Origin: Bacillota bacterium
GTDB lineage: Bacteria > Bacillota > Clostridia > Lachnospirales > Cellulosilyticaceae
Direction of reading: 5' to 3'
DNA: 64,000 nt
Assembly: GCA_023436395.1 (NCBI GenBank)
Contig: JAEZJJ010000038.1
Location: forward strand, 62,001-126,000
Below, piece after piece: positions 60,206-64,000 of this stretch (positions within the stretch are counted from its first letter, which is position 1; every line of letters starts with the position of its first letter). The notes under the pieces were generated by a model. It was not told where the DNA came from and ran no database searches. It was given only the letters and a program-made list of their open reading frames with translations. The translations under genes and the position numbers were made by a program.

Positions 60206-61558
60206 CTATACATCATTTTCTTCTAAAATGATACTTTCAAAAGCAGGTATATTTAGACTTATATTCCCATTTATTGATACATACACTCGCTCCTTATACA
60301 TTACATCTTTTAATAATCTCTCATTATTGATTTTAAAACTAAGATTTATTTCCTGCTCTCCTAAATTTAGTGCAACATATATCCTTTTATTATTATAAAC
60401 CCTAGCAAAAACAAGTTGTTCATTTTTGACTAATACTTGCTCGTATATCCCATTACATAATATCTCTGACTCCCTTTTTATTCTAGAAAGCTTACTAATA
60501 TACTCCACCATGCTTTGATCTTCCTCAAGTAATTTCTCTAAGTCAAGACTAGGTCTTAAAGCATCGTCACTGCCACTTTCCTTACTTCCTAAAATCCCCC
60601 ATTCACTACCATAATAAATAGATGGTATTCCTGGCATAGTAAATAATAAGGTATATGCATTAGCCATATATTCCTTTTTCTTTAAATTACTTGCAATACG
60701 GTTTACATCATGATTATCTATAAAATTATATAGCCATATATTTCTATAAAGACCACCTTGACCAAACAAGCGATTAAGTGAATAATTAATTTCAAAATAA
60801 TTTTTATCATTATGACTTGAATAGATTCCTTTATAGCATTCATAATTAGTAACGGAATGTAACAAATCAGTTCTTGCTAAACAAGTGTAATCACCATGGA
60901 TCATTTCTCCCATAAGCCAAAACTCAGGATCTTTTTCCACACAAGTCCTTGCAAGTTGATGTAAAAAATCTTGGTCCATACAATAAGCTACATCTAATCT
61001 TAATCCATTAATTTGATACACATCAATCCACTCTTTAACTACATTCATAATGTGTTCAATCACTTCTGGATTCCTTAAATTAAGCTTAACCAGTTCATAA
61101 TGCCCTTCCCATCCTTCATAATAAAAACCATCATTATAAGGGCTATTTCCATTGAAGTTAATATTCACAAACCAATCTTTATAATGAGATTGCTCTCTAT
61201 TTTTTTGTAAATCTTTAAATGCCCAAAACTCTCTACCCACATGATTAAATACACCATCTAACACAATTTTAATATCAGCTTCGTGAAGTTTTGTACATAC
61301 CTCTTTAAAGTCTAAATTGCTTCCTAAACGTTTATCAATAATACGATAATCTATTGTATCATATCCATGTGTATTGGATTCACATACTGGTCCAAAGTAA
61401 ATGGCATTAATTCCGAGTTGCTTTAAATGTGGAATCCATTTTATTACCTGGGAAATACGATTTTCAACTTTAATTTCCTCCTTATTCTCTTTGGGTGCCC
61501 CACAAAATCCCAATGGATAAATATGATAAAACACTGAATGCTTAACCCATTCTGCCAT
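60206..61558 (-). CDS. Cytosolic alpha-amylase family (GH13) glucosidase, neopullulanase-like
   Basis: A 450-aa GH13 enzyme without a signal peptide. It starts MAEWVKHSVFYHIYPLGFCG, typical of short cytosolic glycosidases. DGVFNHVG is region I, GLRLDVAYC holds the nucleophile Asp, GEMIHGD the acid/base Glu, and FIDNHDVNRI is region IV. It probably degrades maltodextrins after uptake. It lies 27 bp after the TetR gene, in one operon with it and the PHP phosphatase. Confidence 0.9.
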   Translation of the reverse strand: MAEWVKHSVFYHIYPLGFCGAPKENKEEIKVENRISQVIKWIPHLKQLGINAIYFGPVCESNTHGYDTIDYRIIDKRLGSNLDFKEVCTKLHEADIKIVLDGVFNHVGREFWAFKDLQKNREQSHYKDWFVNINFNGNSPYNDGFYYEGWEGHYELVKLNLRNPEVIEHIMNVVKEWIDVYQINGLRLDVAYCMDQDFLHQLARTCVEKDPEFWLMGEMIHGDYTCLARTDLLHSVTNYECYKGIYSSHNDKNYFEINYSLNRLFGQGGLYRNIWLYNFIDNHDVNRIASNLKKKEYMANAYTLLFTMPGIPSIYYGSEWGILGSKESGSDDALRPSLDLEKLLEEDQSMVEYISKLSRIKRESEILCNGIYEQVLVKNEQLVFARVYNNKRIYVALNLGEQEINLSFKINNERLLKDVMYKERVYVSINGNISLNIPAFESIILEENDV

Positions 61559-61585
61559 ATTTTTGCTCCTTTCGTATCACTTACA

Positions 61586-62152
61586 TTAGGAGAATATCCC
61601 ATGCATAAATTGATGTACTACCTTTCTAGTAAGCACTTCTTGTTCCATCTCTAGCCTATTGTGCTCTACTTCAAAATAAGCATTCATTATTCCTAAGTAA
61701 GTAATTGCATAAATTGTTTGTCTGCCTTTCATATTACCATGCTGCTTGCTTGCTTTAAAAAAGAGTCCTTCTAATAAGTGAATCTGTTCATCAATAAGAG
61801 GCCTAGCTACTTTATACGCCTCGCTATCTGGTGGATAAAATCTCATAGATAACAACATGCGGTAAAACCTTCTGTTTTCATTAACATAACTCACATAAGC
61901 CTGTGTAAGCTGATACATAGTAAAAGGTAAATCTCCTTTATAATCAGCTGCTATAGTAATCTTAGCCATTAATAATCTATGTTGCTCATCAAGCAATATT
62001 TTTAATAAACCTTCTTTGCTCCCAAAGTAATGATATAAGGTGGGTTTAGTAATTCCTACTGTATTTACAATTTCTTGAACCCCTACAGCATCATAACCTC
62101 TACTTGAAAAAAGCTCTAATGCACACTCTAGAATTTTTTCCCTATTCTCCAT
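61586..62152 (-). CDS. TetR-family transcriptional regulator
   Basis: A 188-aa repressor. The N-terminal helix-turn-helix is REKILECALELFSSRGYDAV through GITKPTLYHYFGSKEGLLKI (about 4-50); the C-terminal ligand domain is unlike any I can name. ATG 62152 follows GAGGTGG; an ATG four codons upstream overlaps that site. A palindrome that could be its own operator lies in its promoter. It is the first gene of TetR-amylase-PHP and may regulate the operon. The effector is unknown. Confidence 0.88.
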   Translation of the reverse strand: MENREKILECALELFSSRGYDAVGVQEIVNTVGITKPTLYHYFGSKEGLLKILLDEQHRLLMAKITIAADYKGDLPFTMYQLTQAYVSYVNENRRFYRMLLSMRFYPPDSEAYKVARPLIDEQIHLLEGLFFKASKQHGNMKGRQTIYAITYLGIMNAYFEVEHNRLEMEQEVLTRKVVHQFMHGIFS

Positions 62153-62200
62153 ATACCACCTCATATTTTCTAAATTTTATTTATAGTTAATTATATTTTT

Positions 62201-62229
62201 AATATACCACTCGGTATACTTATTGTAAA
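62201..62229 (-). promoter_or_regulatory. Promoter of the TetR operon with TetR-type operator between -35 and -10
   Basis: TTTACA and TATATT with a 17-bp spacer on the minus strand. Between them, TATACC-GAGT-GGTATA (62203-62218) is a 6-bp-arm inverted repeat like TetR/AcrR operators. Binding would block polymerase, so autorepression is likely. Confidence 0.65.
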
Positions 62230-62258
62230 CAAAAATTGATTAAATTTAAATTTTAAAA

Positions 62259-62311
62259 TAAAATCACCCTAAATGTTAGTCCTACTTACCTAACCTTTAG
62301 AGTGATTTTAA
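62259..62311 (-). terminator. Terminator of ptsI
   Basis: AAAATCAC, CTAAA and GTTAG pair with CTAAC, TTTAG and GTGATTTT over a 10-nt loop (with small bulges). It lies 23 bp after ptsI; the minus-strand tail is TTTATTTTAAAA. Confidence 0.75.
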
Positions 62312-62333
62312 AAACTGTTATATCCTTTACTGT

Positions 62334-63947
62334 TTATTGGTTCATCAATACTTTCTTAGCATTTAAAATAGATGTTGCACTCATAGAAAATTCATCTAAT
62401 CCATATTCAAAAAGTGTTGGAATAGCCATTTCATCTCCTGCCATTTCTCCACACATGCCCACCCATTTGCCATGTTTATGGGCCCCATCAATTGTCATCT
62501 TAATAAGTTTTAATACTGCTGGATGCATTGGGTTATATAAATAAGATACTTTTTCGCTCATTCTATCTGCTGCCAATGTATACTGAATAAGGTCATTTGT
62601 ACCAATAGAGAAGAAATCAACATATTGTGCTAATTCTTCTGCCATGACAGCTGCAGCTGGTATCTCAATCATAATTCCCCACTCAATCTCATTTGAATAA
62701 GTCTTTCTTTCTGCATCTAGCTCATTCTTACATTCTTCTACTATAGCCTTGGCCTCATTAAATTCTTCAATCCCTGATATCATCGGAAACATAACTGCTA
62801 ATTTACCATAAGTAGATGCTCTTAAAAGTGCTCTTAGTTGCACCTTAAATAGCTCCTTTTTGTCTAAGCATAAACGGATAGCTCTATATCCTAAAAACGG
62901 ATTCATTTCTTGTGGTAATGGTAAGTATGGAAGCGTTTTATCTCCGCCTATATCCAATGTTCTAATCACAACTTTTTTGTTATTCATAGTTTCAAGAACA
63001 TATTTATATGCTTCAAACTGTTCTTCTTCAGTTGGTGCATTATCTCTATCCATATATAAAAACTCAGTTCTAAAAAGACCGATACCATCTCCACCATTTT
63101 CTAAGACTTGATCTGCATCTTTTGGTTTACCAATATTTCCGCATACTTCAATAGACCTTCCCGCCTTATCAGTTACTTTTACATTAAGAAGCTTTTTAAG
63201 TTCTTCTTTCTCCATATTAAATGCCTCTATCTTAGCTTCATATGTCTTAATTATCTCTTCATCGGGATGAATAAAAACTAATCCCTCTATACCATCTACG
63301 ATGACTTTATCACCATTTTTAACATAATTCGTAATATCTCCCAGTCCTACAACTGCTGGGATTTCTAGTGTTCTAGCCATAATAGCTGAGTGAGATGTTC
63401 TGCCACCTATATTGGTAATAAAAGCCTTCACTTTGTTTTTGTCTAGTTGCGCAGTATCAGAAGGTGTTAAGTCATGGGCTACTAAAATAGTATTATCTTC
63501 AGCAATTTCTAAGCCTACGATATGTCCTGCTAAATTTGCTAATAACCTTTTTGAAACATCTTTAATATCAGCTGCACGTTCTCTTAAGTAATCATCTTCA
63601 ATTGCTTCAAATAATGTTATCAAATTACTAGAAACGTTCTCAACTGCCTTTAGCGCATTAATACTTGTATTTTTAATTTCTATTTCTATTGAGCCAACAA
63701 ATTCTGGATCTTCTAAAATAAGAAGGTGGGCATCAAATACAGTTGCTTCATGTTCACCTACATTTCTTAATGTTTTTTCCTTAATATTTGCAAGTTGGTC
63801 CTTGCATAAAGTAACAGCCCCCTGAAGCTTTTCTATCTCTTTTGCCACATCCACTACTTTTTCATCTGTAATAATAAGCTCTTCTTCTTCATAAACATAA
63901 ACATTACCAATTGCATAGCCTTTGGAAGCCGCAATACCTCTTCTCAT
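62334..63947 (-). CDS. ptsI: PTS enzyme I (phosphoenolpyruvate-protein phosphotransferase)
   Basis: A 537-aa enzyme I. The N-terminal domain starts RRGIAASKGYAIGNVYVYEE and holds the active-site His in NIGGRTSHSAIMARTLEIPA; the PEP-binding C-terminal domain has GGDGIGLFRTEFLYM, DIGGDKTLPYL, FFSIGTNDLIQYTLAADRMS and the catalytic Cys in WVGMCGEMAGD. ATG 63947 follows GAGGAGG; the frame is open to 63971. Enzyme I phosphorylates HPr, not the Crh-like protein at 8.4 kb. The usual ptsH neighbour, if present, lies outside the window. Confidence 0.95.
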   Translation of the reverse strand: MRRGIAASKGYAIGNVYVYEEEELIITDEKVVDVAKEIEKLQGAVTLCKDQLANIKEKTLRNVGEHEATVFDAHLLILEDPEFVGSIEIEIKNTSINALKAVENVSSNLITLFEAIEDDYLRERAADIKDVSKRLLANLAGHIVGLEIAEDNTILVAHDLTPSDTAQLDKNKVKAFITNIGGRTSHSAIMARTLEIPAVVGLGDITNYVKNGDKVIVDGIEGLVFIHPDEEIIKTYEAKIEAFNMEKEELKKLLNVKVTDKAGRSIEVCGNIGKPKDADQVLENGGDGIGLFRTEFLYMDRDNAPTEEEQFEAYKYVLETMNNKKVVIRTLDIGGDKTLPYLPLPQEMNPFLGYRAIRLCLDKKELFKVQLRALLRASTYGKLAVMFPMISGIEEFNEAKAIVEECKNELDAERKTYSNEIEWGIMIEIPAAAVMAEELAQYVDFFSIGTNDLIQYTLAADRMSEKVSYLYNPMHPAVLKLIKMTIDGAHKHGKWVGMCGEMAGDEMAIPTLFEYGLDEFSMSATSILNAKKVLMNQ

Positions 63948-64000
63948 AACTTCTACCTCCTCAACTAGCAACTACTCTTGAAAGCTACCAATAAAATCTG

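Overview
The window is AT-rich (roughly one third G+C by eye) and looks like a chromosomal segment of an endospore-forming, Gram-positive anaerobe of the Clostridia, probably Lachnospirales. A Cellulosilyticum-like organism is my guess from gene content, not a search. Supporting signs are sporulation genes (a SpoIID-domain protein, a YtxC-like protein, an SspF-like SASP, a Spo0E-like peptide), the murB-rapZ-yvcK-whiA-crh block, a T-box on thrS, an L20 leader on infC-rpmI-rplT, a lysine riboswitch on dapA, and strong AGGAGG-type ribosome binding sites.

Region 1 (1-6.5 kb) is an accessory defence island, all on the minus strand. It holds a complete QatABCD anti-phage operon (KAP ATPase, QatB, QueC-like QatC, TatD-like QatD). 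Directly upstream, 30 bp away and behind the only promoter I can see, is a Mrr-like PD-(D/E)XK nuclease gene that is not part of the described four-gene system. A partial cysteine-rich gene leaves the left edge, and a small unknown gene lies at the right end of the island.

Region 2 (6.6-18 kb) is core: SpoIID-domain protein, a Crh-like protein with Glu at position 15, WhiA, YvcK/GlmR, RapZ, MurB, and the SbcCD nuclease. A membrane-anchored alpha/beta-hydrolase homologue without its nucleophile follows. Region 3 (18-30 kb) holds a DsrE/YedF-like protein, a DUF4190 protein, a spermidine/putrescine operon led by an XRE-cupin regulator (potRABCD), and a MacAB-like efflux operon that ends in a TolC-like gene, unexpected in a monoderm. 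Region 4 (30-38 kb) has a type I pullulanase with a CcpA-type cre, then the ytxC, T-box-thrS and L20 leader-infC-rpmI-rplT block. Region 5 (37-51 kb) is mixed housekeeping: Hsp33, a methyltransferase, a CNNM/CBS protein, SASP, lysine riboswitch-dapAB, a corrinoid adenosyltransferase, a YgjP-like metalloprotease, a tandem-OB SSB-like protein, a Spo0E-like gene, UvsE, two NlpC/P60 wall hydrolases, galM and galE. A GC-rich cluster of hairpins and tRNA-Pro(TGG) follow.

Region 6 (51-64 kb) is starch/maltodextrin use: malEFG-type ABC transporter with a lipoprotein alpha-amylase, a chemoreceptor with a repeat-containing N-terminus, a TetR-amylase-PHP phosphatase operon with an operator inside its promoter, and PTS enzyme I. 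Together with pulA this suggests that extracellular alpha-glucans are trimmed at the cell surface, imported as oligosaccharides and debranched or hydrolysed inside, under carbon-catabolite control through CcpA with HPr/Crh.

I saw no insertion sequence, CRISPR array or rRNA.
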